A DNA stretch of 62,000 nt from Gnetum montanum (Eukaryota; Streptophyta; Gnetopsida; Gnetales; Gnetaceae): positions 771,773 through 833,772 of the forward strand of contig MNCI01015796.1 of assembly GCA_015680685.1 (NCBI GenBank). The letters are read 5' to 3'. A model generated the notes under the pieces. That model made no database searches and was not told the origin of the DNA. It saw only the letters and a list, made by a program, of their open reading frames with translations. Each line of letters opens with the position of its first letter. Within the stretch, counting starts at the first letter, position 1. Positions 13,019 to 23,717 of the stretch are shown piece by piece. A program made the translations under genes and the position numbers.

Positions 13019-13019
13019 T

Positions 13020-13040
13020 TGGCACCATTGTTGGGGACGG
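13020..13040 (+). other. Primer-binding site of element I, tRNA-Asp type
   Basis: One base after the LTR the sequence reads TGGCACCATTGTTGGGGA. It differs only by transitions from TGGCGCCGTTGCCGGGGA, the tRNA-Asp complement used by many plant Athila/Tat elements. The changes are those expected from cytosine deamination. Confidence 0.75.
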
Positions 13041-13159
13041 TGCTAGTTATCTAGATTAGTTATATCATACAAGGTCGCTGTAAAGGACTTAACGATATAT
13101 ATTTTAGAAAGAAATAATTATAAAAATTCGCACATAAATTCACACACAACTTCACAACA

Positions 13160-15131
13160 ATGACTCTCCTACAAGATTATGATAATGCCACACTTAGTGA
13201 GGAAGTTCATTGGAGAACCAACGAACTATATGACGATGAATGTTGGAGTACACAACCTGAAGTGGGGGTTTCTTATAAACATGAACAAAAGCAATGTCAT
13301 CCCAACACACAAAAGCATAACTTACCCGATGACGATGAACCCGTACTGGCCACTACAAGCCTAATGCAAATACAGGAGGCTATTCGAATCTCCTGTAGGC
13401 ATCGTAAAGAGAGCCGCCTACCCAGGCTCGATTTAAATAACTTTCCTAATTTTTCAGGAGGCTATGAATTAGACCCGTATCAACATTTACAATCCTTCTA
13501 CAATGCCTACACATGGAATAACATTGATAATGGCTGGAAAAAACTTAAGCTCTTTCCTATGACACTTGTTGGCCAAGAAAAAGTATGGTATAGGTCGTTA
13601 AAACCAAATTCAATACGACGTTGATCAACAATGGTAGAAGTCTTTAACGAAAAATATCAAACCTACGCAAGAGTGTCAACCTTGAGGAAACAAATCCAAG
13701 AGTGGAAACAAGCAAAACATGAACCCTTGGACATGGCCTTAGAAAGATATCATGCACTGTTAAACAACTGTCCAAGCCATGGGTTTTCCGAGGAAAGGCT
13801 AATGTACCATATCATTGATGGGCTACATAATGAAACAAGAGAGACCTTAGGAATGTATGCCCAAGGTCAACTATATGAACTATGAACCCATCAAGTCCAA
13901 GAGCTTATTAAGCAGTTAGCAAAAGAAGAAGGAGAATTGACCATATGGGAGAGTGTTGACAAACATCAACGAGACCAAAATCTCAACTTAAGAAAGGTCC
14001 ATAATCATAAAAAGGAGAAATCAACCTATCACAAGGAGAAAGAATCATCTTTGCCAATACAATAATCGTTAGAAGAAGGTGAGGAAAAGATCAATAAGAT
14101 GTTGGAATGGATGTATCAAAAGTGTGGAGAATATATCAATATTATTGGAGATAGAGTTTTGACAACCCAAGAAGCAGGACAAAACATTAGACAATCGGAA
14201 AGAAGGGATAAGGAAAATAAGAGCTCAACTGCCAATCATACATATGAATGTAACATATGCCTATACGATCACCCCAAGGGCCAATGCCCAATCTTTTCAC
14301 ATTTACATGAGCATTGGGGAAGCATGTTACATCCATAGTTTGGGTGTTCGCTCACAGTGGCAACAATCCCAGTCGTGGGGGAGACCACCACTAAACTGGG
14401 GACACCCTTCACATCATCCAAACCTAAACTCTTATCAAGTTCAACATCATTTTTCTCCAACTGGGCCAACGCACTTTATCTCACCATAGTACCATTCTCC
14501 TCAATACTGTCAACCCATACCTTCAACACAACCACTGCCTTGTGCACCTTATACTCCTCCTAATTTTCAACATTCTCATCCTTTCCCTCCTTCTACATTG
14601 CCACCAACTATTCCTAAGGTGCTTGCACCACAGCAACAACCCACGAACGTTACTTGTGCTACTACTACCAACAGCAATGAAAATCCTCCTCAGCATCAAA
14701 AGCGTCCCTTCTTTAAACATGACTGCAAGAAGGGACAACACAATTCCAAGGCCACTGCATCCTCCGACTTAGCACAAGTCCAACACTATGGTGCACCCTT
14801 ACCTTTGAATCCAATGCCTCATGTAACTTCATCAGGGCCATCAATTAATGCTCCAACAACCATATGGCCCAATGAACACAATAATGGAAGGCAACATCAT
14901 GATCCTTGCATACCATCTAACGCTCCCAAATATCATAGTGGGCCAACTCGTTATCCAGGAACTACATCGTATAAATTGCCCCACTATGCTCATTATAATC
15001 AAGTGTGTGAACCCCGATGGGGTAAGTATGACCAGGCCTCAATATTTCCAACATGCAAGGATCCTCATCCTTCATTTATTAATCCTTGCCATGCTCAACC
15101 GTTTAGTTATGGGGGATACCCCCCATTCTAA
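13160..15131 (+). pseudogene. Gag of element I, broken by three stops and one frameshift
   Basis: One reading frame from the ATG at 13160 runs to about 14340 with in-frame stops near 13622, 13883 and 14063. It then shifts by one base and continues to the stop at 15131. The retrotransposon gag domain is clear: LDLNNFPNFSGG at about residues 91-102, KLKLFPMTLVGQEKVWYRSL around 130-150, then LRKQIQEWKQAKHEPLDMAL and NNCPSHGFSEE after the first stop. A variant zinc knuckle, CNICLYDHPKGQC (C-x2-C-x3-H-x4-C), lies near 14250-14290. The C-terminal third is rich in Pro, His, Asn and Gln. It would form the particle that packages element RNA. The stops make this copy inactive. Confidence 0.8.
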
Positions 15132-15149
15132 TAACAAGCAAGATTAATA

Positions 15150-15246
15150 ACCACTTTTTATTTTTCTTTAATTTTTCAATTTTTGTTTTCCAGTTTTTCA
15201 TTTTTCAACTTTTTGTTTTATCTTTTTGTCTTTTTATGTTTTTTTT
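15150..15246 (+). repeat. T-rich low-complexity tract next to the assembly gap
   Basis: About 95 bases, nearly all T with some C, directly after the gag stop and running into the N block. It includes ttttgttttccag, which resembles a splice acceptor. Sequencing or assembly slippage here probably explains the gap. Confidence 0.6.
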
Positions 15247-16177
15247 NNNNNNNNNNNNNNNNNNNNNNNNNNNNNNNNNNNNNNNNNNNNNNNNNNNNNN
15301 NNNNNNNNNNNNNNNNNNNNNNNNNNNNNNNNNNNNNNNNNNNNNNNNNNNNNNNNNNNNNNNNNNNNNNNNNNNNNNNNNNNNNNNNNNNNNNNNNNNN
15401 NNNNNNNNNNNNNNNNNNNNNNNNNNNNNNNNNNNNNNNNNNNNNNNNNNNNNNNNNNNNNNNNNNNNNNNNNNNNNNNNNNNNNNNNNNNNNNNNNNNN
15501 NNNNNNNNNNNNNNNNNNNNNNNNNNNNNNNNNNNNNNNNNNNNNNNNNNNNNNNNNNNNNNNNNNNNNNNNNNNNNNNNNNNNNNNNNNNNNNNNNNNN
15601 NNNNNNNNNNNNNNNNNNNNNNNNNNNNNNNNNNNNNNNNNNNNNNNNNNNNNNNNNNNNNNNNNNNNNNNNNNNNNNNNNNNNNNNNNNNNNNNNNNNN
15701 NNNNNNNNNNNNNNNNNNNNNNNNNNNNNNNNNNNNNNNNNNNNNNNNNNNNNNNNNNNNNNNNNNNNNNNNNNNNNNNNNNNNNNNNNNNNNNNNNNNN
15801 NNNNNNNNNNNNNNNNNNNNNNNNNNNNNNNNNNNNNNNNNNNNNNNNNNNNNNNNNNNNNNNNNNNNNNNNNNNNNNNNNNNNNNNNNNNNNNNNNNNN
15901 NNNNNNNNNNNNNNNNNNNNNNNNNNNNNNNNNNNNNNNNNNNNNNNNNNNNNNNNNNNNNNNNNNNNNNNNNNNNNNNNNNNNNNNNNNNNNNNNNNNN
16001 NNNNNNNNNNNNNNNNNNNNNNNNNNNNNNNNNNNNNNNNNNNNNNNNNNNNNNNNNNNNNNNNNNNNNNNNNNNNNNNNNNNNNNNNNNNNNNNNNNNN
16101 NNNNNNNNNNNNNNNNNNNNNNNNNNNNNNNNNNNNNNNNNNNNNNNNNNNNNNNNNNNNNNNNNNNNNNNNNNNNN
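15247..16177. other. Assembly gap (931 N)
   Basis: Run of N. Open frames reported across it are artefacts. The true length may differ from 931. Confidence 0.99.
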
Positions 16178-16819
16178 TCATAATTTTCATGCCTTCAGAA
16201 CTAGTTGAATTACCCTAGAACCCTATAACAATCGTCTAGATGTCCTTAGTTTACATCGTTTAATTTCAAAAGAAATATTAAAAATTTGGTACATTCTCTA
16301 AGTGCCCTAACTTTGATGAAAATATATATGTGTGACCTCCCCACAACACTTACCATCATTTTCCACTATTCACGTGGGGGAGTTTTTCGCATTTTTTCTC
16401 TACAACTTGCAATTGTGAGAGCCTTGCTTTTATACCTATATCTCGCTCGCTGGTACTCCGATTTTCATTCTGTCTGAACCTACTTGAACCCAAAGTGTTC
16501 AGCTTAGTCATGGGAGAGGAGAACATGCTGAATAGTGCATAAAGTTTTTGAAATTCATCATCGCCCAAAGGACATCTTTAAGGGTAACTAGTTGTAAAAT
16601 TAAGAATAAAATGTGTCAAAAACAATTTCATCCCCTTAGCTATACCAGAAAATTAAATTTAGAAACCACCTAAGAAAAGAGGACTCAACATTATAATATT
16701 TCAGGGACATGTTCTTCCAATAATTAACATCAAATGAAAATAAAGTAAATCTATTAAGGTAAGTAGTAAGGTATAACCTAACTTTGGTAACAACCTTACT
16801 AACGATTGGTCCCGTGTGA

Positions 16820-17425
16820 TTGCAGATGGCCCTAAAATGTAGACAACAGGAAGGTCTTGCTCAAACTGTGATCAAACAATCTAGGAGAGGTGAAGGACAA
16901 GTTCCTTCCAAACAACATGCAAAGCAGGAGGAGCAATCATTTAGCATCCATCAAGAAGACCCTACTATTGTACAATCAAGGCAGGCGAAAGGAGGAGCTA
17001 CTGCAGCATCTGAATAGGGACGATATCTCACGCTGACCTAGGATTTTATTCAGACCATCCATGAAAGGTCCATATTCACTGTAGTGATTATGGAATTAAA
17101 CTTTGGACCTTTCGTAGAATTTTATCTAGAGGCCATTAGGGATCACCTCAAAGGATCCCCATTATGGCCTACCCTCTCTGAAAGCGATGCCTGGTACTTA
17201 GGGGAAATGTACCAATTTTGGCACAATAAAGAAGAAGGCACCACTGTTAACAATTGTGGTGTGACTATTGACTTCTTTGTTCAAGCCATTTTGGAAGTAT
17301 TAAACCTTCCGAATACAGGGCCAAAATTTGCTCGGAACCAGCTGGACACTTTCAGAACCAAGCAACCTAATAAACTGTTGATAGAGAATAAAAGGGTGGC
17401 AAAAGAAAAAGACAAGGCTGACTAG
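16820..17425 (+). pseudogene. Second ORF of element I, unknown function, possibly spliced
   Basis: Two open stretches in neighbouring positions (16826-17017, then 17084-17425) follow a good splice-acceptor context, gtgattgcag just before ATGGCCC at 16826. The second stretch contains LNFGPFVEFYLEAIRDHLKG and VTIDFFVQAILEVLNLPNTGP. The latter pattern is reminiscent of the 'putative plant transposon protein' segment found in extra ORFs of plant Ty3 elements, but I cannot prove homology by eye. A stop (tag, about 17015) lies between the parts. It sits between gag and the 3' LTR in the sense orientation. Function unknown. Confidence 0.45.
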
Positions 17426-17755
17426 GATGCCTCTATGGCACAAGCACAAACTTACACATGCCAAGGTACTTAAGACCTTACAAGAGGAGAAACTCCAGGC
17501 CATACTTCAACACCATTAAATCCCAAGACCTAGAGCGCAAGAAAATGGAAAGACACCTATGGAGGAGCCATCGCCACTAGGAACTACATGAGTTCCACCA
17601 TTTTGTAATCATAGGATATTCTTTTGTGTTATGTCTCAATTTTTTTCTGACTCCATACTGCAGCATGAATCCATTCTAGTTAGTCAATAATCCCATACCT
17701 TTCCACTGTGTAATCAATGGAGCTTGTTCTCTCTCTAATTTGAGGACGAGTTTTC

Positions 17756-17772
17756 ATTCAGTTGTGGGGGTA
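17756..17772 (+). other. Polypurine tract of element I
   Basis: The sequence cagttgtgggggta lies directly before the 3' LTR start. G-rich tracts of this kind follow a 'ttgaggacgagttttcattc'-type phrase in Athila/Tat elements, and the same phrase is seen here at 17740-17760. Confidence 0.75.
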
Positions 17773-18645
17773 TGATGAGTCATGAATTTGCTGGCTATGA
17801 TATCGCTGCCATGATATCATAGCCGTGTTATAGCATGGGCTGCGATATCGCGTACGCGATATCGCAGCCGCGATATTGCGTCCTTCCCTACGATATCGCG
17901 TACACGATATTGCAACCCACCACTAGTTCTATAAATAAGAGGTGTCTCTCCCTTGTTTGAAATCTAGTTTTTGTCTCTTAGTGAAGCTCTGGCAATTTTT
18001 TCCAGAGATAGAATAATTTCCTAGTGTATGCCCGCAGTGTGGTGATTGTAATTGTACGACATCCTTATTCGAGTGTGACGTACTTGGATACACACATGAC
18101 CAAAAATAAAGATCGAGATTACTTCATCATTGCAGCATTCACTTAGCTTAATTATTTGTTTAATTATTATTTATTTTTTTCTTAGTTAATATCTTCTTAC
18201 CCTTATCTCCTAGTAACGTGGAATGAGTACGACTTAATCACAAGCATTTAAGTGTGACTACTTGGTAACCCAGTAGCATACCTAGGCCATGCACTTGGTA
18301 ATCTTAGTGGTAGTCATGCATGAGGTCCAAGATGTGTACGGATGATTAAGGAATGGATGCTCATTGCACTTAGGCTAGTTTAGATTCTCTTACCCTTTCC
18401 TCCTAGCTTAGTTAATATTACTTTCCATTGCCTTTAGGAGTAGCATTAGATTAGGACCACATTATACACCTCACTTTGGACTAAACCATACGTGACAAAG
18501 ATAATACTAGTCCAGGTGGGAAGATAGTGACCTAAGGCTAACTATCTAGGTGCCACAACTAGACCATCTGCGGAGTTCGATCGGATCGTGCATGGAAACA
18601 CTTGTATTCATATGGTTGAGTGTAGGGGTACCTCGCCACTCATCA
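17773..18645 (+). repeat. 3' LTR of element I (873 bp)
   Basis: It starts TGATGAGTCATG and ends CTCATCA. The TATA-like box TATAAATAAG is at 17930-17939. It aligns with 12243-13018 but carries 97 extra bases, the palindrome array at 17799-17911, upstream of the TATA box. Confidence 0.92.
17799..17911 (+). promoter_or_regulatory. Array of GATATC palindromes in U3 of element I, with a perfect 32-bp palindrome
   Basis: Seven GATATY motifs lie within 113 bases, most in the context GCGATATCGC. At 17838-17869 two copies form a perfect 32-base palindrome (half-site GGCTGCGATATCGCGT, followed by its exact reverse complement). It lies about 60-130 bases upstream of the TATA box and keeps many CpG sites. 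The 5' LTR has only one of these motifs. A role as a transcription-factor array or cruciform is inferred from position only. Confidence 0.7.
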
Positions 18646-18650
18646 GCATC

Positions 18651-18780
18651 CATCCAAGATGAATGCCCAAACTAAGAACTTGACATACTTAAAGAATTCT
18701 TGAATTTGAGTCTTCCCACATGTAAAGGTGATCCCATTGAACATCAGTTACTTGATGTATGATCCTTCTTTCATCATTCA
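18651..18780 (-). pseudogene. Gag N-terminal part of element H
   Basis: The minus strand after the PBS reads MMKEGSYIK, a stop, then LMFNGITFTCGKTQIQEFF and VKFLVWAFILDG. This matches the start of copia-type gag proteins ('LFDG.NY..WK..M..FL.S.D..VW..V..G'). The frame is then cut by element I at 18650. It continues at 12237. Confidence 0.7.
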
Positions 18781-18816
18781 CTCCTAAGTTGTTATGCTCA
18801 AAACCAAGAGTACCAA

Positions 18817-18828
18817 GCTATGGTACCA
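18817..18828 (-). other. Primer-binding site of element H, initiator tRNA-Met type
   Basis: The minus strand TGGTACCATAGC differs at two positions from TGGTATCAGAGC, the usual plant copia PBS. It starts two bases inside the LTR end at 18831. Confidence 0.8.
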
Positions 18829-18830
18829 CT

Positions 18831-19926
18831 TGTGGATCAAGAACTTAGAATGGGGGTTAAATAAGTTCCCCAATAAAAATTGTTGTAGCCACCAAAATCA
18901 AAGATAATTTTTATGTAATTCCCCAACTTGGGTACATACACACTTGGAGGGTAGAATCCTTGCATATCTTTGAACTTTGTTCCTTAAAAAATATGATTTA
19001 GAGAGCACCATGACCTTTACAAGATTTGAGCTTCACTCCAGAGTGTTTTGTCACCATGAAACCACTTAACCCCATAGCGTCCCAATAAGCTCAAAATATG
19101 GTTTAAAGGATCCCACAACCTTTACAACCATGAACTCTACACCAAAGTGTTTTGTCACTACAAAACCACTCAACCTTGTAAGGTCTTGACAAGCTCAACG
19201 TAGATGTCTTCTAGCAAGAAGCACATCAACCTTGCAAGGCTACAAAGAAAATAGAAAAGAAAGAAAAAAAACAAGAGAGTGTAACTATACTTTACAAGTT
19301 CCTTGAGTTTAATCTCTCATAAAACAATATACAAATTATATACAATGAAGAACATAAGTCCTACATAAGATATATACAATGATGATCCAATTGTGTGAAT
19401 AGTGCACTTTGATTTTCATGAATTTTGCTTTGTTTTATACTCTTTGGATTTCTGAAAAACCCTTATAATTCATCCAATGGCTAGCTAATAGTTAGATAAC
19501 GATTATCAAAAACATCTATCTTTTAGTGGATATGTCTATCTTTTAGAGTAGATGTCTATTTGTTTCTTTCTTCAAGTTAGGAAATACGTCTACCTACATG
19601 TCTAGATATCTACACTTAGACGTATACACTTAGACATACATCTTAAGAGGTCGATGTCTGCTATCAGAATGAGAAATCTACCCTACAATAATTTTTGAAC
19701 TTTGAATCTTCCTTTAACATTTTAGCATCTTGTTAGTCCCATAACATCTTCAATTGGATTGTAGACTCCATATGCATCCTAGTTCTTTTCTCATTATATC
19801 ATCTCTCATTTTGACATCTTAATTCTTGATCATCATCTTCTTTTGTGACACTGCAAGACTATAAGTACAGACACATTTTCATATTCTTCATTTTTTCTAA
19901 GGTTCTAACATACCAAAAGGTCTATA
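18831..19926 (-). repeat. 5' LTR of element H (1096 bp)
   Basis: It aligns with 7853-8900. The outer end has the decayed terminus tctata in place of tcaaca, followed by the GAATA duplication at 19927-19931. U3 holds repeated AGATGTCTA/TAGACATCT words (about 19510-19680). Confidence 0.85.
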
Positions 19927-19931
19927 GAATA

Positions 19932-20661
19932 TTCCATTTTTAATGATCTAGACATTGAATAACCAAGATGGGCTCTAAGAGTCACATGATCTCATATTAA
20001 TAAAAATAACATTCTATAAATATTTTTATTGCAACCTAATGTGATTCACATTTGATCATCTCTTTTATTTGGCATCAAATCTTCTATGTTATGGGTGACT
20101 GCAATTTGCATCACCTCACATTCAATATAAACATATAAACTATGAGCCACCACTAGTTACATTAGCTCATAGTTCCTATTCCAATTGAGTTTAAGGCATA
20201 GCTTACTTACAAGTTGATCTAAAAAGATTTATATCATTCCTTAGGTACTCTACTAGTCTCCTACTATCTTGAAAATCCATGAGGAGAGATTCCATAGTTG
20301 ATAACTATGACTTAGCTCCAAGGACTATCATCTATGAGTGGTTACAATTCACATGAGATTTAAGCTTCCTACCAAGATAATAGAAAGCATTAGAAATCAA
20401 TAAAATCTAGAGCATTAATTCAAAGCCTAGTTCTATACAAAAACTTTGAGAATTATAATTAACCTTTCAAGTTTGATACCAGATTATAACACTTCATTAA
20501 CTATGTCTAGGGTAAAAAGGAATTATGTATAAAAAATAAACTAAAACATAATAAAATTAAAGGTTTCTAAGAAATTTCAATAGAAAAAGTTGTAGGAAAT
20601 CATAAAATAGTTGTAGACTAACATAAAATTATAAATAAATTAAATATAAAATATTATAATT
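19932..20661. other. AT-rich sequence, nothing recognised
   Basis: No coding frame or repeat boundary was supported between the end of element H and the SINE. Confidence 0.4.
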
Positions 20662-20858
20662 CCAATAGCCCCTTATGTACGGACCATCATTTGGAGTGAT
20701 GGTAAGATGCTCATTTCTCAAGTCAAAGATCTAGGTTTGAGCCTAGCCACAACCACTCAAAGATGTTAGGTATTTTCTCATCTATAAACCCTCTTAGAAC
20801 CCTCTTAGAAAGATGAGCACTATGGGTCTAGGTGATGATCCAATAGCCTCTTATGTAC
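20662..20858. repeat. Target-site duplication pair of SINE copy 2
   Basis: ccaatagccccttatgtac at 20662-20680 and ccaatagcctcttatgtac at 20840-20858 match at 18 of 19 bases and flank the SINE body. Confidence 0.85.
20683..20839 (+). mobile_element. tRNA-derived SINE, copy 2
   Basis: A body of about 157 bases. A box A-like element (TGGAGTGATGG, 20692-20702) and a box B-like element (GGTTTGAGCC, 20734-20743) are about 42 bases apart, the spacing found in tRNA genes, so pol III transcription is likely. The tail is not poly(A) and ends gtctaggtgatgat. The full body is repeated in reverse orientation at 7012-7171. I do not recognise it as a named family. Confidence 0.8.
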
Positions 20859-23717
20859 CAAACATACCCTATTCACTAGCACAGATAGGTTAATGTCCTA
20901 GTGTTGAAGCCAAAGATTCACATAAGATAAAATAAAATAACAGTGAAATAAAGCATCATAAATGTCCAAAATGTGTTAAGGTATTAGGATATTAATGTTA
21001 GAAATTAAAAGCATTGTAATAATATCAAAAAATAATTTAGTACTTCCAACATAAGTAGTTGTAAATAAAGTTAGGCCTATACCAAAGATAGGAAAATATA
21101 AAGTCCACACAACAATATCATCAAAGGGCATTACATAGTACAATTGACCTATAACACCTTGATGGTTAGGACTTAGAAACTTTTCTCTGTTATCCATTAT
21201 TATGCTTGTTCTTTATGAATAATATTATATTATTATCTAATGTTGTATTATACCTTGCTAATGTATGTTAATACACATTCTTTTATGCTATTAAGACTAA
21301 AACTTTAGACCTCTTACTTATTTTATATTCTAAGGTTTGGACTCTTGACTCTTTTCTTACATGTGATATATTAGTATTTTATTTATTCTTTTATATTTTA
21401 TTTTTGGATTTATTTTCTAATCATCTTTATTAAATCTTATGGTCCTAAGTGTGAATAGAGTAGAAGGATGATGATATTCCATTACTAGTATTTTATTTAT
21501 GTTTAAATTTATATGTTTTATGTTATTTTAATTTGTGATTTTAAAATAAAGTAAGAATATTATTATTAGAAATGTTAATAGATATTTGGGGTTATTTTAG
21601 GTATTCTTTTATCTATCTTAGAAACCATTCTTAGACATGTAGGTTCATTCTACTATTCTCTTAGTGACTTTAATCAATTTGTTGACCATTGAATCCTTTT
21701 TGTAGATACATGTTACTCAATTTTTAATAATAGATTATTAATAATTATTGATTCTTGTAATTTCCTAAAACCTATATTCTATGTTTATAAATACTTCATA
21801 ATGCCATATTTCTTAGCATCAATTATGAATTACACTTCCTCTCCTCTAATTTAGTACTTATGATTGTGCTCAACAAATCTCTTGGTAATTTCTAAATCTA
21901 AACATGTTTTTTCTTGTTTAAGCTTTGTAAATAGTTGATCTCTCAAGATAGAGGAATTATTCTTGATTCCATTGATTTTGATAAGAAACATCCCTTCTTA
22001 TGCTTACTTTCTTTTTCATGATGGTTTTCACTAACTATATAATCATATTATATGTATTGTTGTTCTAATCCTAGTTTGGTGTTTCTTTTAGGGAATTTGT
22101 TGCTTCTGTGATCTTCTACTTTGCATTTATTCTTCATCTTTTTATTGTGTCATCTTCTCCTAGTAGTGGCAGTAATTTCATATGTCATAACAAATCTAGG
22201 AGTTATGAAAAAAAATTTCTAGAGTGAAACATTCATCTAGACATCAGGTAGAAATGATGCATTTAACTAATGGTGACTATTAGACATTTCAAACATGTGT
22301 GGGGATATTCAACATGTTAAAATGCTTAAATAATCATTTAAGAAATTCATAAATTAACATATTTGTTGTAAGACAAATGACATGAAACTAGTTGGTTAAT
22401 GGAAGAAAATTATTATGGAAACTAACCACATCAATTGAGGATTATACATTTAGTCACTATCAATCCTTGTTTAAGATGGTGTAAGGAGCTAAGGCTTTAT
22501 GATAGCTATAGGATTCATACTATGCATAACATAATCCAAAAGTGAAAACTGCCATGCATGAGGATTTCTAACCAAATAATTGATCTTGTCATACATGAGG
22601 ATTTACATAGTTAGGTAAGGAATCATGGTAAATAATCCTTTATGGCTATTTTAAGTTAGTATCAACCTTGAATTTTTTCTAGTGTCTAATGCTACAACTT
22701 TGTGTGAATATCACTATTAAAAGAATACCAAAAATCAATGATTAAATTATGAATTTTATGGTTAACTATAAGTTAAAATTTATGAGGATAAAAATTTTAA
22801 CTATACTAATGATGTATTTCTTAGCTTAGGTCCCATCCTCTAATTATGTTTCAAGAAGCTTCTAAGTGGATTTCCTTTAGTGTGAAGGTGTTCTAACCCT
22901 TCATGCATGTGTTTCATGTAGATTTAGTAGGAAGCTTTGGCGGTGGTCAAGATATAGCTAGAAGAAGAAACAACATTAAATGAAAGATTATTTCTTTATC
23001 TATTTCATGTTAAGCTTTGGTCATTCTATGGTTTTGTAATTTGGGTCATGATTATGGAATTTCTATTGAACTCTAATTTATGTTCTAATGAGACCTATGT
23101 GGACTTTAATAATTTATAATGAATTTCACGTTTTCTCTAAATTATTAAATTTCTAAGTATTTATATGCTTATATGGATTTATAAGTATTTAATTTCTTCA
23201 AGGATTTATTAAGCTATTAAAATTTATTTATCATGTCTCTCAAGTGACCTTATAATTTATCTATGGTTAAATTTGATGTGTGACATTACTAACTAAACAT
23301 TACAAGTTTTGAAATAGATCCAACAACCAACTTAATCAAATGCTATAAAATGCATAAAAATATAATATAACCATAAAATTCTCCATCTATTTCATCATCA
23401 CAACCACTTATTTCATCTAAGAAGCATAAACAAAAGAAAATTCAATCTAGAGACTAAGTATATTAAATAAACTACAAATACTACCTTGAGGATTTTGGAA
23501 CTAGGAAATCAAGTAGCTATAAAGGCATGCACATGACTTTCTAAATTTAAAATGTTAGTATATAAAAAATTAAAAATATATAATACATTATCATAAAAAA
23601 TTTATTAATAAATAACATCACTTACTCAAAATATATAAATTTAATTCCACCACCACCCAAATCCCAAATTGTGGAAGCTATCACCTTGAAAGATAAATAA
23701 AAAATCATGAAAGATAA
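20859..23717. other. AT-rich unassigned sequence
   Basis: I found no recognisable protein. A minus-strand frame at 20976-21197 is open for 73 codons and hydrophobic but matches nothing I know. A TATA-like word with downstream CT-rich sequence near 21787 faintly resembles the arms at 23718 and 24625. The remainder is probably old transposon debris. Confidence 0.35.

Larger units (their letters stand above)
12243..18645 (+). mobile_element. Element I: gag-bearing LTR retrotransposon (TR-GAG-like, Athila/Tat-related), nested in H
   Basis: A complete element with LTRs 12243-13018 and 17773-18645, a tRNA-Asp-type PBS, a gag gene, an assembly gap, a short second ORF and a purine tract before the 3' LTR. 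No RT, integrase or RNase H is visible. Even allowing for the 931-base gap (if its size is right) there is no room for a normal pol, so the element should depend on enzymes from a relative. It sits inside the gag gene of element H in the opposite orientation and is therefore younger than H. CpG content is clearly higher than in H. Confidence 0.85.
12238..18650. repeat. Target-site duplication GCATC of element I
   Basis: GCATC occurs at 12238-12242 directly before the left LTR and at 18646-18650 directly after the right LTR of element I. It is a perfect 5-base duplication and fixes both element ends. Confidence 0.9.
7853..19926 (-). mobile_element. Element H: Ty1/copia-type LTR retrotransposon without visible pol, minus strand, carrying nested element I
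   Basis: Two similar LTRs (7853-8900 and 18831-19926) bound the element. The 5-base duplication GAATA lies directly outside both ends (7848-7852 and 19927-19931). On the minus strand the 5' LTR is on the right, followed by a PBS resembling the complement of initiator tRNA-Met (TGGTACCATAGC, 18828-18817), a gag start, and, after a nested insertion, a zinc-knuckle gag end. A purine tract precedes the left LTR. Between gag and this tract (about 2.5 kb) no RT, RNase H or integrase motif can be read, so it looks non-autonomous. The gag style and PBS are copia-like; without pol, the superfamily is inferred. Confidence 0.85.

Noticed and set aside
15183-16218. Long open frames across 15183-16218 on both strands
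   Set aside because: They consist almost wholly of N translated as unknown residues, so they are assembly-gap artefacts.
20683-20760. Candidate tRNA gene
   Set aside because: A and B boxes are present, but no full cloverleaf, anticodon stem or terminator could be drawn. The second copy and long target duplications show it is a SINE.
20976-21197. Hydrophobic 73-codon minus frame, considered as an organelle-derived insert
   Set aside because: I could not match it to any organellar protein. The flanks show no organelle-like sequence.
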